This document shows positions 6,302 through 14,527 of a DNA stretch of 17,511 nucleotides, in pieces. The translations under genes were made by a program, and so were the position numbers. Each line of letters opens with the position of its first letter. Within the stretch, counting starts at the first letter, position 1. The DNA lies in contig JAZTZL010000022.1 of NCBI GenBank assembly GCA_045637425.1, forward strand, positions 1-17,511. Direction: 5' to 3'. The stretch is from CAJGBR01 sp045637425 (GTDB taxonomy: Bacteria; Bacteroidota; Bacteroidia; Bacteroidales; Rikenellaceae). The notes under the pieces were generated by a model. The model was not told the DNA's origin. It did not search any database and saw only the letters and a list, made by a program, of their open reading frames with translations.

Positions 6302-8563
6302 GTGGCTACGCAATCTACGGTCAAATCTGAAGAGAAGACTCCGCTTACTTTGCAGCTCGAACGACTCGCGCAAATGATTAGCGTTATAGGCTTTTCATTG
6401 GCATTCGTTACATTCGGAATACTGTTGGCTAAAGATATTCAGCAGCTTGAGACTCCGCTGACTGCAGCGCAAAATTGGGTGCTGGGCTCGATTATCATTG
6501 CATTCCTGATTGCGTTGGCAAAGGTTATAGGGTCAATAGTGGAAGATGGTTTGAAACTCTCTAACAAGAGCAGTCTTATCATCGAAAAGATGATGAGACG
6601 TTCATCTTGGATTTATGTGCTAATAGGAGTCATTTTCTTCGCAGCAGCCTCTGTAGTAGGTTATTATGCTGCAGGAGTGAATGTGTTGCTTGCTGAGTCG
6701 TGGTTGCCTTTTGAACTGTTGGAAGAGGTGCTCAAGAACTTTATGATTGCAGTGACACTGATTGTTGTGGCAGTGCCCGAGGGTTTGCCGATGAGCGTTA
6801 CGCTTAGCCTTGCATTGAGTATGCGCAGAATGCTAAAAACCAATAATTTGGTTAGAAAGATGCACGCTTGCGAAACGATGGGTGCAGCTACGGTAATCTG
6901 CACAGACAAGACCGGAACACTGACTCAAAATAAAATGCAGGTATCTGAAGCGGAATTTTTCTCGCTTGTTGGCGGCAAACTCACCGATGATGTTACCAGC
7001 AACATAATCCGTGAGGGCATTGCAGCAAATACTACGGCACACATCGACCGTACGGGTGAGCAACTCAATACAATCGGCAATCCGACTGAAGGTGCGTTGT
7101 TGTTGTGGCTGGAGTCTAATGGAATGGATTACAATGCCTTGCGTGAAAAGGCTGTGATTGTTGACCGATTGCCGTTTTCTACCGAGCGCAAATTTATGGC
7201 TACGCTGGTTGATTCTGGCTGCGGATTGGGTCGTGTGTTGTATCTCAAAGGGGCTCCTGAAATTGTATTCTCGAAGTGCAATAAGATATTGATTGATGGC
7301 GCGGTTTCGTCGCCTGAAGGATATGCTAAAGAGTTGGAACAAAAGTTATTCGGCTATCAAAATCGTGCAATGAGAACTCTCGGATTCGCATATATGGCTG
7401 TGAATAATGATGTTGCAGATGTAGATGCGGCTCTGACGTCGGGTGGTGAACTGATATTTGTCGGAATTACAGCAATTTCTGACCCCGTTCGCGATGATGT
7501 GCCTGAAGCAGTTGGCAAATGTTTGTCGGCCGGTATTCAGGTTAAGATTGTGACGGGTGATACGCCAAATACGGCTCGCGAAATTGCGCGTCAGATTGGA
7601 TTGTGGAATGATGAAGATGGCGAGGAAAATAGAATTACGGGAGCCGAGTTCGAGGCACTGAGCGATGAGGAGGCATTCCAACGAGTTGCAAAACTGAAGA
7701 TTATGTCGCGTGCTCGCCCGATGGATAAGCAGCGTCTTGTGCGTCTGTTGCAGCAGCGTGGCGAAGTCGTAGCCGTTACGGGTGATGGTACTAATGATGC
7801 TCCGGCATTAAACTTTGCACAGGTCGGACTCTCGATGGGTAGTGGTACATCTGTGGCTAAAGAGGCAAGTGATATCACTCTGCTTGATGACTCGTTCAAC
7901 TCGATTGCAACTGCTGTAATGTGGGGTCGCTCGTTGTATCGTAATATTCAGCGATTCGTGGCTTTCCAACTGACAATCAATTTCGTAGCGTTGGTAATCG
8001 TGTTATTCGGCTCGATTTTCGGAACAGAATCGCCTCTCACCGTTACGCAGATGTTATGGGTAAATCTGATTATGGATACCTTTGCTGCTGCGGCATTGGC
8101 ATCGCTGCCTCCTAATCCGTTGGTTATGAAAGATAAACCGAGAAAACTGACAGACTTTATAATCACAAAACAGATGACTCGAATAATATTCGGAGTGGGC
8201 GCGTTGTTCGTAGCTGTGCTGATAGCGATGTTGTTCGTGATGAGTGTTGAAATGTCGAGGCATTCGCTGACCGTATTCTTTACCGTGTTTGTGATGTTGC
8301 AGTTCTGGAATCTGTTCAATGCCAAAACTTTGGGTACAAATCAATCTGCGTTCAGTCAATTTAAAAATAATCTGTCGTTCTTTGTGGTTGCACTGCTCAT
8401 TATAGTGGGGCAGATGATTATAGTACGTTTTGGTGGCGATGTGTTTAGAACCGAACCACTCAGTTTAAGAACTTGGGTTGAAATCTTTGCATATACATCA
8501 CCCATCTTTTTGATTGGAGAGTTGAGCCGTTGGATTGGCAGAAAAATTATATATAATATATAA
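6302..8563 (+). CDS. C-terminal fragment of Ca2+ P-type ATPase (after the premature TGA)
   Basis: The open frame resumes right after the TGA, in the same frame, and runs to the TAA at 8561. It encodes the end of the actuator domain, TM3-TM4 with PEGL, the phosphorylation and nucleotide domains (CTDKTGTLT, TGDGTNDAP) and the C-terminal membrane domain with N and D ligands in WVNLIMD. A GTG at 6302 has GGAG at 6289-6292, nine bases upstream, so restart after the TGA is possible. The first in-frame ATG is at 6374. Without the first two membrane helices and the TGE loop, this piece alone should not complete the transport cycle. In the absence of restart it is simply the untranslated remainder of the gene. 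Confidence 0.7.
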   Translation: MATQSTVKSEEKTPLTLQLERLAQMISVIGFSLAFVTFGILLAKDIQQLETPLTAAQNWVLGSIIIAFLIALAKVIGSIVEDGLKLSNKSSLIIEKMMRRSSWIYVLIGVIFFAAASVVGYYAAGVNVLLAESWLPFELLEEVLKNFMIAVTLIVVAVPEGLPMSVTLSLALSMRRMLKTNNLVRKMHACETMGAATVICTDKTGTLTQNKMQVSEAEFFSLVGGKLTDDVTSNIIREGIAANTTAHIDRTGEQLNTIGNPTEGALLLWLESNGMDYNALREKAVIVDRLPFSTERKFMATLVDSGCGLGRVLYLKGAPEIVFSKCNKILIDGAVSSPEGYAKELEQKLFGYQNRAMRTLGFAYMAVNNDVADVDAALTSGGELIFVGITAISDPVRDDVPEAVGKCLSAGIQVKIVTGDTPNTAREIARQIGLWNDEDGEENRITGAEFEALSDEEAFQRVAKLKIMSRARPMDKQRLVRLLQQRGEVVAVTGDGTNDAPALNFAQVGLSMGSGTSVAKEASDITLLDDSFNSIATAVMWGRSLYRNIQRFVAFQLTINFVALVIVLFGSIFGTESPLTVTQMLWVNLIMDTFAAAALASLPPNPLVMKDKPRKLTDFIITKQMTRIIFGVGALFVAVLIAMLFVMSVEMSRHSLTVFFTVFVMLQFWNLFNAKTLGTNQSAFSQFKNNLSFFVVALLIIVGQMIIVRFGGDVFRTEPLSLRTWVEIFAYTSPIFLIGELSRWIGRKIIYNI

Positions 8564-8565
8564 CA

Positions 8566-9843
8566 ATGCAGAGTAATATTCCGTTGGCCGAGCGCCTCAG
8601 ACCTCAAAGTGCAGACCAATATATTGGACAGTCGCACTTGATGGGCGAGGGTGGTGTTATTCGTCGAATGATAGATTCGGGGAATGTGCCGTCGTTTATA
8701 TTATGGGGGCCTCCGGGAGTGGGTAAAACAACTCTGGCACAGTTAGTTGCTACGGCAACTGGGCGTAGGTTCTTTACACTGAGTGCTATAAATTCTGGAG
8801 TCAAAGATGTACGCGAAGTGTTGGAACGAGCTGCGTCTGAACGATTTTTCAATACGCCGTCGCCGTTGCTCTTCATCGATGAAATTCACCGATTCAATAA
8901 ATCGCAGCAGGATTCTCTCTTGAGTGCAGTAGAACGGGGTGTGGTTACACTGATTGGGGCTACAACTGAAAATCCTTCGTTTGAGGTGATTACGCCGCTG
9001 TTGTCGAGATGTCAGGTTTATGTGCTTGAGTCGATGGGCGTAGCCGACCTTGAAAAGATACTTGAACGTGCACTGAGTCAAGATGTGATTCTTAAAGAAC
9101 GTAAAATAGTTGTAGAACAGACTGCTGCAATGTTCAGATTCTCGGGTGGAGATGCTCGCAAGTTGCTCAATATTTTGGATATGGTTTGCAGTTCGACTGC
9201 GGGCGAAGTCGTTATTAATGATAAGTTGGTAACAGAAATACTTCAACAGAATATTGCACTATACGACAAAAAGTCTGAGCAACACTATGATGTGATATCG
9301 GCTTATATTAAGTCGATTCGTGGTAGCGATCCCAATGCTGCGATATACTATTTGGCGCGAATGTTGGCGGGTGGTGAAGACCCGAAATTCATTGCTCGGA
9401 GATTGGTGATATCAGCATCTGAAGATATAGGATTGGCTAACCCCAATGCATTGCTCATTGCTAATGCCTGCTTTGATGCGGTGTCAAAAATCGGAATGCC
9501 TGAAGGTCGTATCCCATTGGCTGAGGCAACGATATATCTTGCTACAAGTCCAAAGAGCAACTCGGCATATAAGGCTATAAATGAGGCTCTGCAATTTGTC
9601 AATAATGATACTACGAACAGACCTGTGCCGTTGCATTTGAGAAATGCTCCGACAAAACTGATGAATGAGTTGGGATACGGGCGAGATTACAAATATTCAC
9701 ACGACTATAAAGGACATTTCGTTGCTCAGGAATTTATGCCGGACGGTGTTGTGGGGCATAGATTTTGGACTCCGAGCGATAACCCGAGAGAGTGTGAATT
9801 AGCTAAGAAAATGAATGAACTTTGGAAAGATAAATACAAATAG
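8566..9843 (+). CDS. rarA: Replication-associated recombination protein A (RarA/MgsA, AAA+ ATPase)
   Basis: RarA is a clamp-loader-like AAA+ ATPase that acts at stalled replication forks. The 425-aa protein has the normal length. Visible are the Walker A motif GPPGVGKTT (Lys54), Walker B LLFIDEIHRF (D105, E106) followed by the family-typical NKSQQD, the sensor-1 region GATTENPSF, and an arginine-finger-type segment LLSRCQVY. The C-terminal part has the RarA tetramerisation signature (SAYIKSIRGSDPNAAIYYLARML, then RRLVISASEDIGLANP). The ATG lies two bases after the ATPase stop, so it is probably cotranscribed and depends on the upstream promoter. Its position between a pump and kdsA suggests operon packing, not a functional link. 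Confidence 0.95.
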   Translation: MQSNIPLAERLRPQSADQYIGQSHLMGEGGVIRRMIDSGNVPSFILWGPPGVGKTTLAQLVATATGRRFFTLSAINSGVKDVREVLERAASERFFNTPSPLLFIDEIHRFNKSQQDSLLSAVERGVVTLIGATTENPSFEVITPLLSRCQVYVLESMGVADLEKILERALSQDVILKERKIVVEQTAAMFRFSGGDARKLLNILDMVCSSTAGEVVINDKLVTEILQQNIALYDKKSEQHYDVISAYIKSIRGSDPNAAIYYLARMLAGGEDPKFIARRLVISASEDIGLANPNALLIANACFDAVSKIGMPEGRIPLAEATIYLATSPKSNSAYKAINEALQFVNNDTTNRPVPLHLRNAPTKLMNELGYGRDYKYSHDYKGHFVAQEFMPDGVVGHRFWTPSDNPRECELAKKMNELWKDKYK

Positions 9844-9846
9844 TTT

Positions 9847-10677
9847 ATGAGAGATGATATTTTAACGTCGATTGAAAATATTCGACACACTGATAGCGGA
9901 ATGTTCTTCCTGTTGGCAGGTCCTTGCGTAGTGGAGAGCGAACAGCTGGTTATGACCGTAGCCGAAAAAATGTGCGAACTGACTGACCGATACAAAATAC
10001 CTTACATATTTAAGGGCTCATATCGAAAGGCAAATCGTTCGCGTAACGACTCATTTACGGGTATAGGTGATATTGAGGCACTGAAATTATTGGCTAAGGT
10101 TAAACGAGAATTTAATGTTCCTGTTGTAACTGATATACATAACCCGGAAGAGGCTGAGATGGCTGCAGAGTATGTAGATGTGTTGCAGATTCCTGCATTC
10201 TTGTGCCGCCAGACAGACTTACTGTTGGCTGCAGCACGCACAGGTAAAGTGGTGAATATCAAAAAAGGTCAATTCCTTTCACCCGAAGCGATGCGTTTTG
10301 CTGCGGATAAGGTAGCATCTGAAGGCAATGATAAGGTGATGCTCACCGACCGAGGAACTACGTTCGGATATACCGACCTGATTGTGGATATGCGTTCTAT
10401 TCCTCTGATGCAGACTACAGGTTATCCAGTTATTGTGGATATTACCCACTCGCTGCAGCAGCCTAATCAATCGTCGGGCGTAACAGGCGGACAACCTCAA
10501 ATGATTGAAACCATTGCTCGCGCGTCTGTTGCAGCAGGTTGTGACGGTTTGTTCATCGAAACTCACCCCGAGCCGAGTCAGGCTAAATCTGATGGTGCAA
10601 ATATGTTGCGTCTTGATTTGATGGAAAATCTGCTGAAGAACCTGTGCGCAATCAAAACTACAATTAACTCACTCTAA
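9847..10677 (+). CDS. kdsA: 3-deoxy-8-phosphooctulonate synthase (KDO-8-phosphate synthase)
   Basis: KdsA condenses phosphoenolpyruvate with arabinose-5-phosphate to give KDO-8-phosphate, the precursor of the KDO in lipopolysaccharide inner core. The 276-aa cytosolic TIM-barrel enzyme has the usual length. Substrate-binding motifs are intact: KGSYRKANRSR, TDIH, QIPAFLCRQTDLL, KKGQFLSP and DRGTTFGY. C27 in AGPCVVES, with H201 (DITHS), E238 (FIETHPEP) and D249 (KSDGAN), forms the metal-ligand set of the metal-dependent class, unlike the E. coli enzyme, which has Asn at the cysteine position. The gene starts three bases after rarA and is followed by a small membrane-protein gene 14 bases on. Confidence 0.96.
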   Translation: MRDDILTSIENIRHTDSGMFFLLAGPCVVESEQLVMTVAEKMCELTDRYKIPYIFKGSYRKANRSRNDSFTGIGDIEALKLLAKVKREFNVPVVTDIHNPEEAEMAAEYVDVLQIPAFLCRQTDLLLAAARTGKVVNIKKGQFLSPEAMRFAADKVASEGNDKVMLTDRGTTFGYTDLIVDMRSIPLMQTTGYPVIVDITHSLQQPNQSSGVTGGQPQMIETIARASVAAGCDGLFIETHPEPSQAKSDGANMLRLDLMENLLKNLCAIKTTINSL

Positions 10678-10691
10678 AACGATGCTGAACA

Positions 10692-11351
10692 ATGGACTTG
10701 CGTCAAAACAAAATATTTAAGAGTCGGTGGTTTCGATTGGTAATGGCGTTGGTCATTGTGTGGTATTGTGGATATGTGTTTTTGAAAGTAGAAGAGGGCA
10801 GAAATAAGCAGATTATAGGGTGGATTGATGATTACAAAGTCGATCGCGGTGTTGTACCCAATACGTTGGCCGATTTGGGCGACAAAAATTTTCGAGGTCG
10901 GAATCCTCACTACCACAGAGTTGACTCTCGCCGATATGTTCTCTACTACAAAACGGGTTTTGATAACATAATCGCGTGGCATTCGTGGCGTGGTAAGTGG
11001 GAAAAGAAACTCTATCTGACTCCGCTTGATTCGACGCTGATTGAGCAGATTCGAGCAACTTCGTCGCAGTTGTATCCTGAGAAAATTCTTGCAGTATCGT
11101 TTGCTGATTCGCTTAGAATTTCATACTTCGGAGTCAATTCAGACCATTTCAGAGATTCGATATTCAGAGGTTTCATCAATTATGATACGCTGAAGGTTGC
11201 AATCTATGATGAAAACAAAGTGTGGGAGAATAAACTCTATAATCCGAATTTTTTTGAAAAAGAGGGAGTTTATAATTGGCCGAAGTCGCAGTCGGATACA
11301 CTCTTGATTAATACCTATTCGCTGCCCGAGGTGAGCACAAAATTGCGATAA
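10692..11351 (+). CDS. Unrecognised single-pass membrane protein downstream of kdsA
   Basis: I do not recognise this 219-aa protein. A basic start (RQNKIFKSRWFR) is followed by one hydrophobic segment at about residues 14-31, then an extracytoplasmic region with no further membrane helix. The segment just after the helix (residues about 38-75, IDDYKVDRGVVPNTLADLG, then YVLYYKTGFD) resembles the layout of pseudopilin-like or similar small periplasmic domains, with a helix, a Pro-x-x-L-x-x-L turn and beta strands, but the match is weak. No catalytic motif is evident. It lies 14 bases after kdsA and 15 bases before the peptidase lipoprotein, so it probably shares their transcript. An envelope role is an inference from topology and neighbours only. 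Confidence 0.8.
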   Translation: MDLRQNKIFKSRWFRLVMALVIVWYCGYVFLKVEEGRNKQIIGWIDDYKVDRGVVPNTLADLGDKNFRGRNPHYHRVDSRRYVLYYKTGFDNIIAWHSWRGKWEKKLYLTPLDSTLIEQIRATSSQLYPEKILAVSFADSLRISYFGVNSDHFRDSIFRGFINYDTLKVAIYDENKVWENKLYNPNFFEKEGVYNWPKSQSDTLLINTYSLPEVSTKLR

Positions 11352-11366
11352 CCAAATAATCAAAAT

Positions 11367-13040
11367 ATGAAGAAAACATTAGTTGCTGTTACGGCTGCTT
11401 GCGTAGCGCTGTGCAGCTGTCAAAATCAAGATGAAATGAAACTGAAACAGTTGTTGGACAATCTTCAAGCAAAAATCCAGCCCGTTAGAACTGCATCTGC
11501 CGTAGCATATTGGTTGGGAACAACCGAGGGTGATGAATCGCAGTTCGAAAAGTATGCGCAGGAAAATCAGCGATTGACTGCAATTACTTCGGATAAGGAG
11601 GTATTCAACGAGTTAAAGAAATATAAAGAGAGTGGCAATATTAAGGATTCGCTGTTATTGCGCCAATTAGATGTTGTTTACAATATGTTTTTGGGCAATC
11701 AGGCTGATCCCGAATTGCTGAATAAAATTATCGAACGTTCGTCAAAGCTCGAACAGAAATATTCGACATTCAGAGCTGACTTCAATGGTAAGAAAATCAC
11801 AGATAATGAGGTCGAAAATATCCTTAGAAATTCTACTTCAAATGCTGATTTGAAGTCTGTATGGTTGGCTCACAAGGCTATTGGCCGAGTAGTGGCTCAA
11901 GATGTGGTGGAAATCGTGAAATTGCGTAATGAAGTTGCGCGTTCGCTTGGTTTTGAAAACTACCATAAGATGAGTCTCGAACTCTCAGGTCAAAATCCAG
12001 ATGAAATTTCGGCTCTGTTTGAGGAGTTGGATAATATGACTCGCGATGGTTTTGCATCTTTGAAAGCTGAAATGGACGTAATTTTGGCTAAGCGATTCAA
12101 AATTAAGCCTGAAGAGATGATGCCGTGGCACTATCAGGGGCGTTTTTTCCAAGAGGCTCCGGATATTTATCCCGTGGATTTGAACAAATACTACAAGGGT
12201 AAAGACCTCGAAAAACTGACTATCGACTACTTTAACGGTATGGGTATCAATATCTCAGATGTTATGGCTCGAAGCAGTTTGTATCCGAAAGAGGGTAAAA
12301 ATCAACACGCGTACTGTACTGCAATTGACGGCGCAGGCGATATTCGTGTAATGTGCAATATCGTGGATAACGAAACGTGGATGGGTACTATGTTGCACGA
12401 GTTCGGCCACGCTGCATACGCAAAGGGGCACGATAATGAAAGCAATCCGTTCTTCTTGCGAGAGGCTGCGCATATCTTTACTACGGAGGCTATTGCCGAG
12501 TTGTTCGGACGTTTCTCGCGTAACCCAGAATGGATGCAGAAAATGTTGGGACTCAGTGATGAAGAAAAGGCTGCAATCGCAGACGACTGCATCAAATCTG
12601 CTCGCTTGCAACAGTTGGTAATGAGCCGCTGGGTGCAGGTCGTTTATCGCTTTGAGGAGTCGATGTATGCTAATCCCGACCAAGATTTGAACGCATTATG
12701 GTGGACTCTGGTTGAAAAATATCAGATGATGACTAAACCCGAAGGTCGCGATGAACCAGACTGGGCATCTAAAATTCACATCGCTCTCTATCCTTGTTAC
12801 TACCATAACTACCTGCTGGGTGAAATCTTCGCATCTCAAATGCACTATTACATCACAGATAAGATTGTAGGCTCGGGTGATTATGCGTCAGAGTGCTACA
12901 TTAGCAATACCGAAGTGGGTAAATGGTTCGTAGAAAAGATTTTCAATGTTGGTATGCGCTACGAGTGGAATGATATGATTGAACGCGCTACGGGCGAAAA
13001 ATTGACTGCTAAGTATTACAAGATGCAGTTCGTTGACTAA
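11367..13040 (+). CDS. M2-like (ACE family) zinc metallopeptidase, predicted lipoprotein
   Basis: This is a 557-aa gluzincin peptidase. The N-terminus is a lipoprotein signal with the lipobox ALCSC (Cys18), so it is likely anchored in the envelope facing the periplasm or surface. The zinc site is H344-E-F-G-H348, with the third ligand probably E374 in TTEAIAELFG, 26 residues after the second His. The all-helical upstream region, with a segment like ITDNEVENILRNST and later RNEVARSLGFENYHKM, follows the layout of bacterial angiotensin-converting-enzyme-like M2 proteins, which act as peptidyl-dipeptidases. HEFGH is also typical of the related M3 family, so M3-like activity cannot be excluded. 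It is the last gene of the + strand block and is followed by a strong terminator. Confidence 0.85.
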   Translation: MKKTLVAVTAACVALCSCQNQDEMKLKQLLDNLQAKIQPVRTASAVAYWLGTTEGDESQFEKYAQENQRLTAITSDKEVFNELKKYKESGNIKDSLLLRQLDVVYNMFLGNQADPELLNKIIERSSKLEQKYSTFRADFNGKKITDNEVENILRNSTSNADLKSVWLAHKAIGRVVAQDVVEIVKLRNEVARSLGFENYHKMSLELSGQNPDEISALFEELDNMTRDGFASLKAEMDVILAKRFKIKPEEMMPWHYQGRFFQEAPDIYPVDLNKYYKGKDLEKLTIDYFNGMGINISDVMARSSLYPKEGKNQHAYCTAIDGAGDIRVMCNIVDNETWMGTMLHEFGHAAYAKGHDNESNPFFLREAAHIFTTEAIAELFGRFSRNPEWMQKMLGLSDEEKAAIADDCIKSARLQQLVMSRWVQVVYRFEESMYANPDQDLNALWWTLVEKYQMMTKPEGRDEPDWASKIHIALYPCYYHNYLLGEIFASQMHYYITDKIVGSGDYASECYISNTEVGKWFVEKIFNVGMRYEWNDMIERATGEKLTAKYYKMQFVD

Positions 13041-13065
13041 CCAGATTCAACATTCTAAAAATATC

Positions 13066-13097
13066 AGCCTGCCGAAATGCTCGGCAGGCTGTTTTTG
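13066..13097 (+). terminator. Rho-independent terminator of the rodA-to-peptidase block
   Basis: A perfect 10-bp GC-rich stem (AGCCTGCCGA at 13066-13075 and TCGGCAGGCT at 13081-13090) with a 5-base loop AATGC is followed by GTTTTTG. It lies 26 bases after the peptidase stop and marks the end of the long + strand unit. Confidence 0.9.
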
Positions 13098-13216
13098 TAG
13101 GAACCATATTGCAATACTACAAGTCAGATAATGTAGATGAATTACTTTAATTAATAGGCTTTTTAGTAGCTTAAATAATGTGGTGTAGTTGGGGTTTAGA
13201 CGGGTGTAATGCTCAA
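13098..13216. other. Spacer between two convergent terminators
   Basis: This AT-rich stretch of about 120 bases lies between the + strand terminator and the - strand terminator. I see no convincing ORF, promoter match, repeat or RNA gene in it. Confidence 0.6.
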
Positions 13217-13252
13217 CAAAAAAGGCCTGTCAAATCGAATTTGACAAGCCTT
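13217..13252 (-). terminator. Rho-independent terminator of the barrel gene
   Basis: On the - strand, AAGGC-TGTCAAA pairs with TTTGACA-GCCTT (forward 13222-13234 with 13240-13252, one C/A mismatch) around the loop TCGAA. The transcript then enters a T-run, seen as the A-run 13218-13223 on the + strand. It sits 28 bases past the stop of the barrel gene. Confidence 0.85.
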
Positions 13253-13279
13253 GAGTCTGTATTCTAATGAGGTTTTGTT

Positions 13280-14527
13280 CTATTTGAATTTGTGTCTTAC
13301 AAACCAGCTTTCTGCAAATGTGAATCCGAGTGAGAGTTTAATAAAATCTTCTCTGAAGAATGTCTCTTTGCGAGCGCCCATTTTGCCGTATTCTGCTAAA
13401 ATTGTCAAACGACCGCTTGAATTCAGAGTTTGACGCAATGGCATTATTGCACCGAAAGTTACACTATATTCAATAGGAGTGTAGCCCTTAATTGAAATAT
13501 ACGAGGTGCTGACATTCAGACCCATTTGGTATGTTACGCGATTAAGGTAGTGGCGGATATCAGTAGCATTAGGCGTGAAACTGAAACCTGCAATTACGTT
13601 GTGAGTATCCTCATATTGCCAATAGTCCTTGCTGGCAGATACTGCCTTTGACCACTGCTGGAACTTGTAGTCCACACCCCACGACATTTTATTGCCTTTC
13701 TTTACACCAATACCAGCACCCAAAAACATCGGGAGATACTGCTTAGTATTTTTTATACCTTTATCTTCAACAATGACATTGTCTGAATTGATGACCAGTA
13801 TAGAGTTGTGCATAGTCAGACCAGCTTTCATTCCGCCGACCAGACCGAGTGTTACCTTTGTATTCTCTTTATAGTCGAACGAGTATTGCAGACCGAGGTC
13901 GAAATTCACTCTCGAAGTCTGTGCATTATTGGTAATAGCCCACGATGATGATTTCTCCTTTTGCGACAAATTACCGAAGTAAATAGCCGTATTGACACCC
14001 AACGAGAGTGATGGCAAAATGTTAAAACCTGCTGAGATATTGATTCTATTCAACCCACCACTGCCAGTGAACACAGTTTCATCAACGTCGAATGTTCCTT
14101 CAACCGGGTTATCCTTTTTGATTGTGTATCCGATTTTTGTGAACGGTGTCAGACTGAATCCAAGTGCTATACGGTCAGAAACACGGAATGCCATAGCGAT
14201 GCGTTCGAAGTTGCCATTAACAGTGCTCTCCGAACCGAGACTCTGACCTGCTGTGTAGCGAGAGTATTTACCCATAATCGAACTCTCCAACACGAACGAT
14301 TTTTTCATAATCGAACTCAGCGATGCCGGGTTGTTATTATTGATGGTGTTGATTTCATTCATACCGAATCCAAGACCACCCATACCTCCGAAATAGCCAT
14401 AAGTTCCTCTCTCGATTTCGCCGAGTCCGAACATTGATATGGCATTTGAGGTCATATTCTGTCCTGAGACTGCGCACGGAATCATAACCGCAGCAAGCAA
14501 TCCCCACAATATATTTCTACTTTTCAT
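13280..14527 (-). CDS. Outer-membrane beta-barrel protein, FadL/OmpP1-like
   Basis: The 415-aa product has an N-terminal signal peptide (MKSRNILWGLLAAVMIPCAVSG, likely cut before QNM) and then alternating amphipathic strands rich in Gly, aromatic and Ser residues through to the C-terminus, the pattern of an outer-membrane beta-barrel. The early NNNNPASLSS segment recalls the NPA signature near the N-terminus of FadL-like transport barrels. I chose the ATG at 14527. A GTG at 14536 would add only three residues. Its start overlaps the end of the DUF4270 lipoprotein gene by 11 bases, so the two are probably translated together and may form a lipoprotein-barrel pair. The substrate, if any, is unknown. 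A structural role is equally possible. Confidence 0.8.
   Translation of the reverse strand: MKSRNILWGLLAAVMIPCAVSGQNMTSNAISMFGLGEIERGTYGYFGGMGGLGFGMNEINTINNNNPASLSSIMKKSFVLESSIMGKYSRYTAGQSLGSESTVNGNFERIAMAFRVSDRIALGFSLTPFTKIGYTIKKDNPVEGTFDVDETVFTGSGGLNRINISAGFNILPSLSLGVNTAIYFGNLSQKEKSSSWAITNNAQTSRVNFDLGLQYSFDYKENTKVTLGLVGGMKAGLTMHNSILVINSDNVIVEDKGIKNTKQYLPMFLGAGIGVKKGNKMSWGVDYKFQQWSKAVSASKDYWQYEDTHNVIAGFSFTPNATDIRHYLNRVTYQMGLNVSTSYISIKGYTPIEYSVTFGAIMPLRQTLNSSGRLTILAEYGKMGARKETFFREDFIKLSLGFTFAESWFVRHKFK

Larger units (their letters stand above)
5675..8563 (+). pseudogene. Ca2+-transporting P-type ATPase interrupted by an in-frame TGA
   Basis: Read through one TGA, this is a 962-codon PMCA/SERCA-like (P2 type) calcium pump that expels Ca2+ across the inner membrane using ATP. 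In order: cation-ATPase N-terminal region, membrane segments 1-2, actuator domain with T158-G-E-L, TM4 with P368-E-G-L, phosphorylation motif DKTGT with D411, the nucleotide-binding domain, hinge TGDGTNDAP (D704, D708), TM6 WVNLIMD (N797, D801), and C-terminal membrane segments. Codon 202 (6278-6280) is TGA, where relatives usually have Gly in VGDATEFG. The frame is the same on both sides and no other lesion is visible. The simplest explanation is a single GGA-to-TGA change or a sequencing error. Readthrough or restart could preserve function. rarA follows after two bases. Confidence 0.8.

Noticed and set aside
6240..6310. Frameshift between the two ATPase parts
   Set aside because: Both parts are in the same frame (starts at 5675 and 6302 differ by a multiple of three) and the family alignment continues across the TGA without gap, so this is a nonsense codon, not an indel.
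13091..13216. Possible small RNA or repeat in the convergent spacer
   Set aside because: I saw only short AT-rich matches and the two terminators. There is no promoter match, conserved structure or repeated unit.
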